DNA of 43,408 nucleotides, taken from positions 1-43,408 of the forward strand of contig JAVBTG010000021.1 in the NCBI GenBank assembly GCA_031556275.1, given 5' to 3'. The notes below the pieces were generated by a model. The model was given only the letters and a program-made list of their open reading frames with translations, was not told the DNA's origin and did no database searches. Shown in pieces: positions 25,368 to 34,329 of this stretch; within the stretch, counting starts at the first letter, position 1, and each line of letters starts with the position of its first letter. The DNA comes from JAKPNF01 sp031556275. Lineage in GTDB: Bacteria > Verrucomicrobiota > Verrucomicrobiia > Opitutales > JAKPNF01. Position numbers and translations under genes: made by a program.

Positions 25368-27488
25368 ATGCCTGCAATGATGCGATTTTTTAACTGTGTT
25401 TTTTTGCTGTTGGCGGGCGTTGTCTCTGGGACGTTGGCTGGCGAGGGCGCGGGGGCGGTTTTTTCGTTTGAGGCGAAGGATACTTTTTGTGCGGTTGAGC
25501 TGGATTGCGGGGAGTCGTTTTCTTTTAAGCTGGGGAATGGGCAGAGGCGTGTTTTTGAGTTGGTTTCGGTGGGGGCGCGCGTGCTGTATTCCAATTTGAA
25601 AACGCCCAAGCGGGCGCAGGCGGACGGGGCCCTGGTTTATGAGATGCGGGCGCGGATGCTGGCGGACGGGGAGCCTGTTGAGCTTGTGCGCTATGCTTCC
25701 ACGCAGGAGGCTTTTTATGAGCCTTGGACGGTGAACGGCGTGCGGCTGTGGTTTGACGGGGTGCGGGATGTCGGCGCATTCATGACGGAGAAGCACGGGG
25801 TGTGCTTGCCGCGCAAGCAGGCGCGCTTCGCCTTTCAGGACGCCACGATGCGTTTGTGCCCGGAGCGCGTTTTTCTGAGCTTGGAGGAGGATGCCTCGAC
25901 GCTGCCGATCGCGCGTATTCATAATGGGGACGACACATGGATGGGCGCTTTTCTCGGTGCGGACGCGCATAACGGGCTGGATGTGAATTCGCCCATTGGC
26001 GCGCCGTTGTTTGCACCGATTGCATTCGACACGCAGTTTCTTTTCGAGAGCCTCGCAAAGGGGGATGACAACAATCGCTGGCGGGCCGTTCGCACGTGGC
26101 CCGACGGGACGCGGTGGATTTGGCAGGCGCATCATCTGCTGTCCGCCTTTCCCCCCGAAGGCGCGCCCGTGCGCGGGGGCGATGTTTTTTGCGAGGCTGC
26201 GGGCATCAAATACGGCGCGCATCCGCACACGCATTTTATGTTCAGGGTCGGGACTTCGGAAGATATGGACGAAGCCGCCAACGCCGGCATTTTGGTCGAT
26301 CCGTGGATGATGTTTTGGCAGGGCTTTGAGGACAGGCGTGACGAACGGGGGGATGTGCGCGCGCGGATGAAGCCCTTGGCACCTGCGGAGGCGGGGGTGG
26401 CGGTGCGTTTTAGTTCGGCCGTCTCTAATGGCGGGAACGGGCGGGCGATTCGCAACCGTGTGTGGACGTTTGGCGACGGCGGGATTTCCCATGAGGCGGA
26501 GCCTACGCATACGTATCGCCAAAGCGGCGTTTATTTTGTGACGCTGACGGTGGACGACGGAGCACGTTTGGCGCAGACGACGCAGGCGTTGACCGTGCGG
26601 GCGAATCCCGGCTTCAAGGACGACGTGCCCGACTTTGTGTTGGAGGCTCCGCTGGAAGAGGGGTTTGAAAAATGGATGGACGGGGTGGCGGAGGTTTACG
26701 GGCAGCCGCCCGCGCGGATGCCCGCGCGTTTAAAATGGGTCGCGCGCAAGGAATCGCCTACTGTTTTGGAGCGGTGTTTGGTTGTGCGTTGGCTCGGTGC
26801 GATGACGTTGCCGATGTTGAAAACGCGCATAACCCCGATAGACGGGAATGAGAAGCAGCGGCCTCCTGATTGGCTGGAGGTGATGCAGGTCGCCTCGGAT
26901 GACGGGTTGCGGGTGCATGTGCGGCTGAAAGCGGACGCTTTGCCCGCGCCCGGGCGGTATGTGGTGCGCGTGAATGTCGAGGCCGAAGGCGCGCTCAATC
27001 CCAAGCAAAGTTTTGAAGTCGAGTTGCTGGTGCCGAATTCGCCCGCGTTCCCGCCGCGCAGCCGCCGCGTTCAGCATCCGCGCGAAAAAATAGTTTCCTG
27101 CCAAAGCCCGGTCGGGTTTTACGCAACGCCCTATTTTTGGATCGCGCCGCAGTTTCAGGGCCAGCCGGAGGGGGTGTCAAAACCCTATCGGATGAACGGG
27201 GGGCGCGCCGATCCGGACGCCTTCGCGCGGTTTGCGCCGGATTTGGAGAAAGGGCGTTATCGCGTGCGGTTCGCGTCGCCGACGCCCTTTGCCGAGCGCA
27301 CCCGATTCCAAGTGCGCGTGCGCCATGCGAACGGAATGACGACGCGTTGGGTGGAGCCTGCCAAGGATCGTCTCATCGGCGAGTTCTCGTTTGAAGAAGG
27401 GGTGGAGGGCTTTGTCGATTTGCTGGCGGATCAGGCCGAGGGGCAGGTGATTGCGGATGCCTTGGTTTTTGAGCGGTTGTCGCCGTGA
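25368..27488 (+). CDS. Exported M23-like peptidase-fold protein with a PKD domain
   Basis: A 706-residue protein with a signal peptide (about MRFFNCVFLLLAGVVSGTLAG). A GGAGG site at 25354-25358 favours the ATG at 25368 over in-frame ATGs at 25377 and 25380. Residues about 190-295 carry the M23 zinc motifs: HNGLD (201-205, HxxxD), a QAHHLLS block like the family's YAHLS (His255/256), and HTHF (287-289, HxH), spread wider than usual. A PKD domain follows (about 365-425: VWTFGDGGISHEAEPTHTY). The C-terminal 280 residues are beta-rich and unrecognised. A cell-wall or carbohydrate-linked hydrolase is likely. It lies between two direct repeats of the scpB end and ends at a terminator. The 147 bases before it (25221-25367) show nothing but the ribosome site. 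Confidence 0.78.
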   Translation: MPAMMRFFNCVFLLLAGVVSGTLAGEGAGAVFSFEAKDTFCAVELDCGESFSFKLGNGQRRVFELVSVGARVLYSNLKTPKRAQADGALVYEMRARMLADGEPVELVRYASTQEAFYEPWTVNGVRLWFDGVRDVGAFMTEKHGVCLPRKQARFAFQDATMRLCPERVFLSLEEDASTLPIARIHNGDDTWMGAFLGADAHNGLDVNSPIGAPLFAPIAFDTQFLFESLAKGDDNNRWRAVRTWPDGTRWIWQAHHLLSAFPPEGAPVRGGDVFCEAAGIKYGAHPHTHFMFRVGTSEDMDEAANAGILVDPWMMFWQGFEDRRDERGDVRARMKPLAPAEAGVAVRFSSAVSNGGNGRAIRNRVWTFGDGGISHEAEPTHTYRQSGVYFVTLTVDDGARLAQTTQALTVRANPGFKDDVPDFVLEAPLEEGFEKWMDGVAEVYGQPPARMPARLKWVARKESPTVLERCLVVRWLGAMTLPMLKTRITPIDGNEKQRPPDWLEVMQVASDDGLRVHVRLKADALPAPGRYVVRVNVEAEGALNPKQSFEVELLVPNSPAFPPRSRRVQHPREKIVSCQSPVGFYATPYFWIAPQFQGQPEGVSKPYRMNGGRADPDAFARFAPDLEKGRYRVRFASPTPFAERTRFQVRVRHANGMTTRWVEPAKDRLIGEFSFEEGVEGFVDLLADQAEGQVIADALVFERLSP

Positions 27489-27496
27489 GACGGACA

Positions 27497-27534
27497 CAAA
27501 AAAGGCGCTTCCTTTTTTGGAAGCGCTTTTTTTG
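27497..27534. terminator. Bidirectional terminator between the M23-PKD gene and scpB
   Basis: Arms AAAAAAGGCGCTTCC (27498-27512) and GGAAGCGCTTTTTTT (27519-27533) around a T6 loop, A and T runs outside. It is of the same GGCxCTTCC type as the terminators at 23208 and 24981. Confidence 0.9.
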
Positions 27535-27548
27535 TAGAGGGGATTTTT

Positions 27549-28370
27549 TTAGTGCGTGATATGTTCGGCGTCGAGGTCGGATGCCTTGCCTTTGAAGGAC
27601 GGGGGGCGTTTTTCGAGGAAGGAGAGGATGCCTTCTTTGTAGTCCGCGCTGTCGTAGACGCTGCGGCGCCAGCCTTGGATGTTTTCGAACATTTCGGGGC
27701 TGAGAAGGGAGCTTTCCTTCGTCAGGACGCGGAACTGGCGTTTGATGCAGGAGATCGCGAGGATCGAGTTTTTGCGGATGGGGGCTAGGATGCGTTCCTC
27801 GAGCACCTGCTCCAGCTGGTCGGCCTGGGCGGTGTGGTTGACCAGACCGAGGTTGAACGCCTCCTTGGCCGTCATGGGGGCCGCCGTGAAGAACATTTCG
27901 CGCGCGCGGTTGATGCCCATCGCGTTGATGAAATGGGTGATCCCCGAAACGTTGTAGGGGATGCCGAGTTTGGCGGGGGTGATGGCGAAGGTCGAGTCGT
28001 CGGCCGACACAATCATGTCGCACGAGACGCAGAAGTCGCACGCGCCTCCCCATACTGTCCCCTCGACGAGGGCGATGACGGGGACGACCGCGTCCTCGAC
28101 CGCGCGCAACAGGTGCTCCATGGCCGTGCTGTAGGAGAGCGGGTCGCGCTTTTCGAGCGGCAGCTCCTTCACGTCGTGGCCCGCGCTCCAGACTTTGACG
28201 CCTTTTTTGGCGCGGATGACGATGGCGTGGCACTCGGGCTCCTTGCGGGCCAGCTTGATGGCGTCGATGATGTCGGTGCAGAATTCCTTGCTCAGGCAGT
28301 TGAGACGACGGTCGTGGTTCATCTCAATGAAGGCGATTTTGTCTTTAAAGGAGTAGGTGGCTAGGTTCAT
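27549..28370 (-). CDS. scpB: Methylmalonyl-CoA decarboxylase (crotonase family)
   Basis: A 273-residue crotonase-fold enzyme, similar from start to end to E. coli ScpB, which decarboxylates methylmalonyl-CoA to propionyl-CoA. Shared segments are FSAGHD-like VWSAGHDVKELP (with the His), RDPLSY, VEGTVWGGACDF (oxyanion glycine), ITPAKLGIPYNVSG (with the Tyr of the ScpB active site), and near the end IQGWRRSVYDSADYKEG and FLEKRPPSF. A run of about 12 residues (SDLDAEHITH end) extends beyond ScpB. No mutase gene is nearby, so its pathway link, probably propionate formation from succinate, is inferred. A decayed copy of its 3' end lies at 25041. Confidence 0.88.
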   Translation of the reverse strand: MNLATYSFKDKIAFIEMNHDRRLNCLSKEFCTDIIDAIKLARKEPECHAIVIRAKKGVKVWSAGHDVKELPLEKRDPLSYSTAMEHLLRAVEDAVVPVIALVEGTVWGGACDFCVSCDMIVSADDSTFAITPAKLGIPYNVSGITHFINAMGINRAREMFFTAAPMTAKEAFNLGLVNHTAQADQLEQVLEERILAPIRKNSILAISCIKRQFRVLTKESSLLSPEMFENIQGWRRSVYDSADYKEGILSFLEKRPPSFKGKASDLDAEHITH

Positions 28371-28489
28371 TTTTTTAATGGCGGCTCGTAGGGAACGTCG
28401 GGCGTTTTTGACCCGGCAAGAGTGCGAGTTTATCTCTTTCGCGCCTAGCTGTCAAATTTTCGGGGATTCTAGGCGTGTGATGGTGTACC

Positions 28490-30151
28490 TTACACCTTGG
28501 CGAGCAGTTCTTTGGCGTGGGCGAGGGCGGATTTGGAGGCGCGGTCGCCCAGCATGCGGGCCAGCTCGGCCTCGCGGGCCTTTTTGGACGGGTGTATTGA
28601 TGTTATGGATACGCTGGTCGAGCCCTCGCCGGATGTCTTCTCGACGAGCAGGTGGTTTTTTCCGCGCGCCGCCACCTGCGGCAGGTGGGTGACGCAGAGC
28701 ACTTGGTGGCGGGCGGAGAGGTTTTCCAGCTGGCGGCCGACGTCCGCGCCGATCTCGCCGCCGACATTGGCGTCGACCTCGTCGAAGACGAGCAGGGGTG
28801 TGCCGTCGATGTCGGCGAGGGCAGTTTTGAGGGACAGCATCACGCGGGCCGTCTCGCCGCCGGAGGCGATTTTGCGCAGGGGGAGGGGCGGCGTGCCCGG
28901 GTTGGGCGAAAAGAGGATTTCCACGCGCGAGTCGCCGAAGGGGCCGATGGTGTCCAGCGGCAACACCTCGATCGAAAGCCCCGCCTTTTTGAAGCCGAGC
29001 GATGTCAGGCGTTTTTGCGCTTCGGCGGCGAGGGTTTTGGCCGCTTTCTTGCGGGCCAGCGTGATGGCGGCGGCGGATTGGGCGAGGGCCGCTTTCATAT
29101 CCGCTTCATCGGCGGTCATTTTTTCAAAAATACCTTCGAGGTCGCCTTGCAGGGCGATTTTTTGGGCCCATTCGTCGCGCTTTTTTAAGACGGCCTCGGG
29201 GGTGTTGCCGTATTTGCGGCGCAACTCGAGCCACGCGGCCATGCGGGATTGGACGGATTGGGCCGTCTCCTCGTCGATGTCGCCCTCTTGCGCCAGACGG
29301 GAAAACTCCTGCGCCAGATCGCCCGTTTCGACGCTGAGAACTTCGAGGCGGTCGAGGAGCGATTGCGCCGTCGGGTCAATGCGGGAGAGTTCTTGGGCGG
29401 CGCGCAAAAGCGGGGGCAGGGCGTCGGCCATGCCGCCGTCCCCGTTCAGGCCGTCCGCTATTTTGGCGGAGAGCGCGGTGAGGTCTTGCGCGCGGGAGAG
29501 CCGCGTGAAATCGCGCTCCAGTTGGAGGATGGATTCGGGGTCAGGGTCGAGCGCGTCGATTTTTTCGATTTGGGAGCGGTAAAAGGATATCTCGTCCTCC
29601 GAGAGCTTTCCCGTGAGTGAGCGGGCTTCTTCCATTGCGCGCAAGAGCGCGCGCCATACCTCGTATGCCGCGTGATAGTCGGAGAGGTCGATGCGGCCAA
29701 AAGCGTCGAGCATCTCGAGCTGGACTGCCTCTTTAAAAAGTTTTTGCGGCTCGCCTGGGCCGTGGAAATCCACCCAGCGTTCGCCCAGTTCTTGCAGCGC
29801 GGTGAGGGTCGCCATCGCGCCGTTGATTTGCACGCGCGGGGCCTTTGTGTGCGAAAGGCTGCGGCGCAGTACCAGCACCCCGTCTTCGCAGGCGGGCAGG
29901 CCGAGTGTGGCGAGCAGGGCGTTTACGGAGGTTGGGTCTTTGAAATGCAACACGCCCTCGACTTCGCAGCGGTCGGCCCCTTGGCGGATAATCGTCTTTT
30001 CGGCGCGATTGCCCGCCAGCAGACTCAGAGCCCCCAGCAGCACGCTTTTGCCCGCGCCCGTTTCCCCCGTGACGGCGGTGAAGCCGTCGGAGAATTCCAG
30101 CTCGATTTTGTCGAGCAGGGCCAAATCGGCGATGCGCAGGTATTCGAGCAT
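28490..30151 (-). CDS. recN: DNA repair protein RecN
   Basis: A 553-residue SMC-like ATPase used in double-strand-break repair. It begins MLEYLRIADLALLDKIELEF, then Walker A GETGAGKSVLLGALSLL (about 31-47), the DFHGPGEPQKLF segment where the family usually has DFHGQHEHQ, a long central coiled-coil region (about 150-350), the ABC signature IASGGETARVMLSLK (about 427-441), Walker B LLVFDEVDANVGG, and QVLCVTHLPQVAA. Length matches E. coli RecN (553). It appears monocistronic; the 119-base gap to scpB and the 166-base gap upstream show no clear elements. Confidence 0.97.
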   Translation of the reverse strand: MLEYLRIADLALLDKIELEFSDGFTAVTGETGAGKSVLLGALSLLAGNRAEKTIIRQGADRCEVEGVLHFKDPTSVNALLATLGLPACEDGVLVLRRSLSHTKAPRVQINGAMATLTALQELGERWVDFHGPGEPQKLFKEAVQLEMLDAFGRIDLSDYHAAYEVWRALLRAMEEARSLTGKLSEDEISFYRSQIEKIDALDPDPESILQLERDFTRLSRAQDLTALSAKIADGLNGDGGMADALPPLLRAAQELSRIDPTAQSLLDRLEVLSVETGDLAQEFSRLAQEGDIDEETAQSVQSRMAAWLELRRKYGNTPEAVLKKRDEWAQKIALQGDLEGIFEKMTADEADMKAALAQSAAAITLARKKAAKTLAAEAQKRLTSLGFKKAGLSIEVLPLDTIGPFGDSRVEILFSPNPGTPPLPLRKIASGGETARVMLSLKTALADIDGTPLLVFDEVDANVGGEIGADVGRQLENLSARHQVLCVTHLPQVAARGKNHLLVEKTSGEGSTSVSITSIHPSKKAREAELARMLGDRASKSALAHAKELLAKV

Positions 30152-30317
30152 GGTTGCGGGCGGGTTTAGGAAAGTATAAATGGTTTTGGTTTGGGAAGGG
30201 AAGGCCGTAGAATCGCTTTTTTGAAAAACGGCGAAAAGGCGGAAAAGTTAGGGTGGACAAGAGGGCTGTTCGGAGTAGACTACGGACGGCCTTTATAACC
30301 GAAACCTTCATATCGCC

Positions 30318-31604
30318 ATGAAATATCTTGCTTACTTTTTTGCGGGCGCGCTGCTTTTGATAGGTTGCTTGCGGGGTGCGCAATCCGGTACTGCTTCGAA
30401 TACCCTAGGTTATTTTGGCTCAGGGAATCCGAGCGTGGAAATAACGCTGCCCATTGTTTCTCAGGGGGATGGCAGAACCGTCAGCATGGGCATGTATCCC
30501 GGTTCTTGGCGGCGCGTGGATGGCGAGGAACCGCCTGACGGTGAAGGCACGCTTCCCAACGGAAAATGGCGTTTCGTGCAGGAGGGCGGTCTTACCAAAT
30601 ATGAATTTTCCTGCACGAATGAAAGTTTTGAGTTTGTAAGCTATTACCCAACCGGCGCAAGGGAGGCTGTCGAGACCGGGGTTTTGGTGATGAAAGACGG
30701 CAACTGGCGTAAGGAAAATCGAACCCTTGTCGAATATGAACTCGACGGAACTGTCCTTGAGCAATTTGACCCGAAAACCAATCCGAGGGCGTTTCAACAG
30801 CAGTTATCGGCGGGACGCTACCTTTTTCAAAAGAACGGCATCGAAATGAGTTATGTGTTTGAAACGATGCGTGGCACTGGCGGGTTTTTCCGCTATCGCG
30901 CTTTCGTATTTCCCAAAAGAAATCCGGGAGAGCTTGTGGGATATGCGCAGGTGAAGGGCGTTTTGGACTGGCAAACGCTAAAGGTGGACAAGCTCGAACA
31001 CCTTGACGACGGCGGTTATGAATTGAAGGTCGTTGAAATCCCAGACGAAGAAAAAATAGAGGTTGTCTTGCTGTCCAAAGACGATCCCGCCGTGCGCGGC
31101 AAATTCCCCTCGATGTATTTTCCCGTCGGAAAAACACAAGAAGAGGCTAGGCGGTCGCTGGCGGAGAAGATCGCGGACAATATCGGCTCCCTTGAACTGC
31201 GGCCCGAAATCGTGCAAGCATGCAACGCCTTTATCGAGGCCTTGAACCGGCGTGACGAAAGCGCCTTGCGCGCGATTATGTGGGGCGGTGACGGTTTTAT
31301 GGAAACGGATCAGGCGGTGGAATCGTTGTTGCGCCCAGTGTACGCGGGGGCGCCTGCCGTCATTTGGGTCGCGTTTTTTTACGCTTTGAACATTGATTCG
31401 TCGGAACGCGATACTTATGTCTTGCGATACGCCGTTTCATCCAACGAATTTTCATCCGGCGGCATTATCGGCACCGGCTCGCGTTTTGAAAAAGAGGTCG
31501 TCCTGAAAAAAATAAAGGGACAATGGCGGTTTTTGGTTGAGAAGACCCCGCGTTCGAAAGGCAGAACGACGCAAGGGGGCGTGACGACAGTATCAAAGCC
31601 TTAG
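30318..31604 (+). CDS. Putative lipoprotein of unknown function
   Basis: A 428-residue protein. The N terminus MKYLAYFFAGALLLIGC carries a lipobox-like LIGC with Cys17, so outer- or inner-membrane lipidation is likely. The middle (about 60-160) has short repeated beta segments with GxWR and NGKWRF patterns, reminiscent of antitoxin-like or MORN-like toxin-family repeats, but too weak to name. The last third (about 285-415) has the shape of a small alpha+beta domain (FIEALNRRDESALRAIM, then strands ending KGQWRFLVEK), like NTF2-fold domains. I do not recognise a family. It is divergent from recN and ends 63 bases before the FAD oxidoreductase. Confidence 0.7.
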   Translation: MKYLAYFFAGALLLIGCLRGAQSGTASNTLGYFGSGNPSVEITLPIVSQGDGRTVSMGMYPGSWRRVDGEEPPDGEGTLPNGKWRFVQEGGLTKYEFSCTNESFEFVSYYPTGAREAVETGVLVMKDGNWRKENRTLVEYELDGTVLEQFDPKTNPRAFQQQLSAGRYLFQKNGIEMSYVFETMRGTGGFFRYRAFVFPKRNPGELVGYAQVKGVLDWQTLKVDKLEHLDDGGYELKVVEIPDEEKIEVVLLSKDDPAVRGKFPSMYFPVGKTQEEARRSLAEKIADNIGSLELRPEIVQACNAFIEALNRRDESALRAIMWGGDGFMETDQAVESLLRPVYAGAPAVIWVAFFYALNIDSSERDTYVLRYAVSSNEFSSGGIIGTGSRFEKEVVLKKIKGQWRFLVEKTPRSKGRTTQGGVTTVSKP

Positions 31605-31667
31605 TAACCCTCAGTTGTGTGTTTTCGATTCCCATTTTGCGGCAAAGCGTGCAGAATATAGGGCTTC

Positions 31668-33080
31668 ATGGCGAAGCCTTCTCATAACCACTACGATACC
31701 GTTGTCATCGGGGCAGGAATGTCCGGGTTGGCCGCGGGGATTCGGCTGGCGTTGGCGGGGAAGAAGGTCGTGATCCTTGAGCAGCATAACGCGCCGGGGG
31801 GGCTGAACGGGTTTTACGCGATCAACGGGCGCAAGTTCGACGTGGGGTTGCATGCCCTGACGAATTTTACGGGGCCGGACGCGAAGGGTACCCCTTTGGC
31901 CAAGCTGTTGCGGCAGTTGCGCATTTCCCGAGAGGAGTTGAAGATGCGCCCGCAGAAGGGCTCGCGGGTGAGTTTTTTGGAAAAGACGCTGCGTTTTGGC
32001 AATGATATTGCGATTTTGGAGGCGGAAGTGGCGCGGGCGTTTCCCAAGCGCGTTGACGCGTTTCGGAAGTTGCACACCGACCTCATGGCGTGGGACGATG
32101 GCGATTTGAGCCGCGCAGAAAGCCCCGCGCGCGCGGCTGTTGAAGAACGCCTCGGTGACACGATGCTGGCCGACATGCTGCTGTGCCCTATCTTTTACTA
32201 CGGCAGTGCGCGCGAGCAGAATATCGATTTCACGCAGTTGGCGACGCTGTGGAAGGCCCTTTATGTGGAGGGGTTCTCGCGGCCGCCGGAGGGGGTGCGC
32301 ACTATTATCCGCGCCCTGCTCGACAAGTACAGGGCGTTGGGCGGCGAGCGGCGCATGCGCTGCAAGGTCGCGCGGCTGGACTGCGCGGGCGGGAAAGTGC
32401 GCGCGGTCGAATTGGAGGACGGGACGGTGCTGACCGCCGACAATGTGCTTTCTTCGGCGGGATTGCCCGAGACGCTGGGGCTGTGCGGGCGCGTGCCGCC
32501 CGAGCGGACGTTGAGCCGGTTGTCCTATATGGAGACGATCAGCGTGTTGCGCCACCACCCCGCCGAACTGGGGTGGGATGACACGATTGTGTTTTTTAAC
32601 CATGCCGAACGGTTTGCCTATCGCCGACCCGAAGGGTTGGTGGACGAGGCCAGCGGTGTCATTTGTTTCCCCAATAATTACCGCTATGAGGCGGGCGATG
32701 AGGCGCCGACGGAGGGGCTGTTGCGGGTGACCTCGCTCGCCAATTATGAGGGATGGAAGGCGTTGGGCGAGGCAAGCTATTTGGAGGCAAAGAGTGCGGC
32801 GTTTATGCGCATTCAGCATGCGGCCGCAGGGTTTTTGGGCGAGGGGGCCATGCAAAAAATCGCGGCGAACACGGTGGCGACGGACATGTTTACGCCGCTG
32901 ACCGTCGAGCGGTTTACCGGGCATAAGGGCGGCGCCGTTTATGGCTCGCCCGTAAAGGCGCGCGACGGGCGCACGGAATTTGAAAACCTGTATCTGTGCG
33001 GCACGGATCAGGGGTATTTGGGGATCGTGGGGGCGCTGCTCTCGGGGATCTCGATAGCGAACAGCTATCTCGTCCGCTAA
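31668..33080 (+). CDS. FAD-dependent oxidoreductase, CrtI/RetSat (phytoene desaturase-like) family
   Basis: A 470-residue flavoprotein. The N terminus has the Rossmann motif VVIGAGMSGLAAG (about 12-24), an acidic strand end VVILEQ, and NAPGGLNGFY, matching the GGR/GGxxxxF region of the CrtI group. The C terminus has LYLCGTDQGYLGIVGALLSGISIAN, the usual FAD-closing motif (NLYxxG...GxxGA). The likely reaction is desaturation, saturation or isomerisation of a polyprenyl or carotenoid-like substrate, but no other carotenoid genes are present, so the substrate is unknown. It is convergent with the Gfo/Idh/MocA gene, the two overlapping by four bases. Confidence 0.85.
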   Translation: MAKPSHNHYDTVVIGAGMSGLAAGIRLALAGKKVVILEQHNAPGGLNGFYAINGRKFDVGLHALTNFTGPDAKGTPLAKLLRQLRISREELKMRPQKGSRVSFLEKTLRFGNDIAILEAEVARAFPKRVDAFRKLHTDLMAWDDGDLSRAESPARAAVEERLGDTMLADMLLCPIFYYGSAREQNIDFTQLATLWKALYVEGFSRPPEGVRTIIRALLDKYRALGGERRMRCKVARLDCAGGKVRAVELEDGTVLTADNVLSSAGLPETLGLCGRVPPERTLSRLSYMETISVLRHHPAELGWDDTIVFFNHAERFAYRRPEGLVDEASGVICFPNNYRYEAGDEAPTEGLLRVTSLANYEGWKALGEASYLEAKSAAFMRIQHAAAGFLGEGAMQKIAANTVATDMFTPLTVERFTGHKGGAVYGSPVKARDGRTEFENLYLCGTDQGYLGIVGALLSGISIANSYLVR

Positions 33081-34087
33081 ATATCGTCTTCGGGATAGCG
33101 CAGGCCGATTTTTGCGCGCCATGCGTCCAAGGCGGCGACGTTGCCGAGGGAATCTTCGGGCGTCATTTCGGGCAGCTCGATTTTCCCCGCTTCCACGCAG
33201 CGGGCCATTTGGGCGATCAGGTCGGCGAAACGGTCGGGCTGCGCAGAGTCAAAAATTTGCGCGTGTTGTTCTTTTCCTTTGATAAGGCGCATGATGCTTT
33301 TTTCCTGCCAAGGTTCCTCTATCTCGATGCGGCCCGTGCTGCCGACGACGGACAGTTTTGCCGTGTATTGGGCGTGGACGCCGCAGGCGATGGAGGCGCT
33401 CATCCCGCAGGGGAAGCGCAACAGCGCGCCGGTGTGTTCGTCGATCCCGTTGGGGACGAAGCGCGCGTGGGCCGCGAGTATTTCGGGCTCGGAAAAGGGT
33501 TTGTCTTCGGCCACGCCCGCGACCATCCGCGCCATCGACAGGGTGTAGCAGCCCAGATCGAGCATCGCGCCGCCGCCGAGGTTTTTTTCCGTCAGGCGCG
33601 CGGGGGCGTTTTCGTTTTGGGCGAAAAAGGCGCATTCCAGATGCACGGGTTGGCCGATCGCGCCCGATTGCAGAAGCTCGCGCAGTTGGCGCGTGCGGGG
33701 GCAGGCGCGGTAGGTGAAGGCTTCTGTCAGTAACACGTTGTTCTCTCTCGCCGCGCGGGCCATTTGCTCGGCCTGCGACAGGTTCATCGCGAGCGTTTTT
33801 TCGCACAAAATCTGTTTGCCCGCCGCCGCCGCTTTCAGGGCGGTTTCATAGTGGGCGGGGTGGGGGTTCGCGATATAGACCGCCTCCACGAGCGGGTCGG
33901 CCAGCATGGCTCCCAGTGTGTCGTAGGCGGCGGGGATGTCGAACTCGCGGGCAAACGCTTTGGCCTTTGCGATGTCGCGGCTGAATACGGCCTGCATGCG
34001 GGCCATGCCCTGCGTTTGCTTCGGGTTTAAAATCTTGGCCACGCGGCGGGCGATGTGTCCGGTCGATACGATTCCCCAATTGAGCAT
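33077..34087 (-). CDS. Gfo/Idh/MocA family oxidoreductase
   Basis: A 336-residue NAD(P)-dependent dehydrogenase. The N-terminal Rossmann fold opens WGIVSTGHIARRVA, with VEAVYIANPHPAHYETALKAAAAGKQILCEKTLAMN about 68-103. The catalytic EKP is EKT here, as in the dihydrodiol-dehydrogenase-like branch. TEAFTYRACP and the GGGAMLDLGCYTLSMARMV segment (about 170-188) with Asp and Tyr form the C-terminal sheet domain typical of the branch. Substrate is probably a sugar or cyclitol. It starts just upstream of, and divergent from, tRNA-Ala, and its stop codon overlaps the end of the FAD oxidoreductase gene. Confidence 0.92.
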   Translation of the reverse strand: MLNWGIVSTGHIARRVAKILNPKQTQGMARMQAVFSRDIAKAKAFAREFDIPAAYDTLGAMLADPLVEAVYIANPHPAHYETALKAAAAGKQILCEKTLAMNLSQAEQMARAARENNVLLTEAFTYRACPRTRQLRELLQSGAIGQPVHLECAFFAQNENAPARLTEKNLGGGAMLDLGCYTLSMARMVAGVAEDKPFSEPEILAAHARFVPNGIDEHTGALLRFPCGMSASIACGVHAQYTAKLSVVGSTGRIEIEEPWQEKSIMRLIKGKEQHAQIFDSAQPDRFADLIAQMARCVEAGKIELPEMTPEDSLGNVAALDAWRAKIGLRYPEDDI

Positions 34088-34192
34088 CTCTTATCTCTAA
34101 GGGCAGGGGCGCTTGCGGGGCAAGGTTCTTCCGCTTCCGAGAAAAAGCATTGACCGCGTGGGCGCGTTTTGCCAAGATAGAATCTTTCACAC

Positions 34193-34268
34193 GGGGCCGT
34201 AGCTCAATTGGGAGAGCGCCACAATGGCATTGTGGAGGTCGTCGGTTCGATCCCGATCGGCTCCACCA
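34193..34268 (+). tRNA. tRNA-Ala(GGC)
   Basis: A complete 76-base cloverleaf with encoded CCA. The acceptor stem GGGGCCG/CGGCTCC holds the G3-U70 pair that identifies alanine tRNA. The anticodon stem-loop is CCACA-ATGGCAT-TGTGG, anticodon GGC, and the T loop is GTTCGAT. A TTGACC at 34150 may be its -35, but no well-spaced -10 is clear. A hairpin terminator follows at 34301. Confidence 0.97.
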
Positions 34269-34300
34269 TTTTCAAAAAATGGTGAAGGTGTGTGAAAAGG

Positions 34301-34324
34301 AATCCCTGAAGAAGGGATTTTTTT
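34301..34324 (+). terminator. Rho-independent terminator after tRNA-Ala
   Basis: Stem AATCCCT (34301-34307) with AGGGATT (34313-34319), loop GAAGA, then T7. Oriented for the tRNA transcript. On the other strand, for the VIT-domain gene ending at 34330, the T-run is poor. Confidence 0.85.
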
Positions 34325-34329
34325 GTGCC

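Noticed and set aside
25227..26522. Minus-strand frame of 431 codons opposite the M23-PKD gene
   Set aside because: Pro/Arg/His-rich antisense shadow, and the plus-strand gene has a signal peptide, a ribosome site and clear domains.
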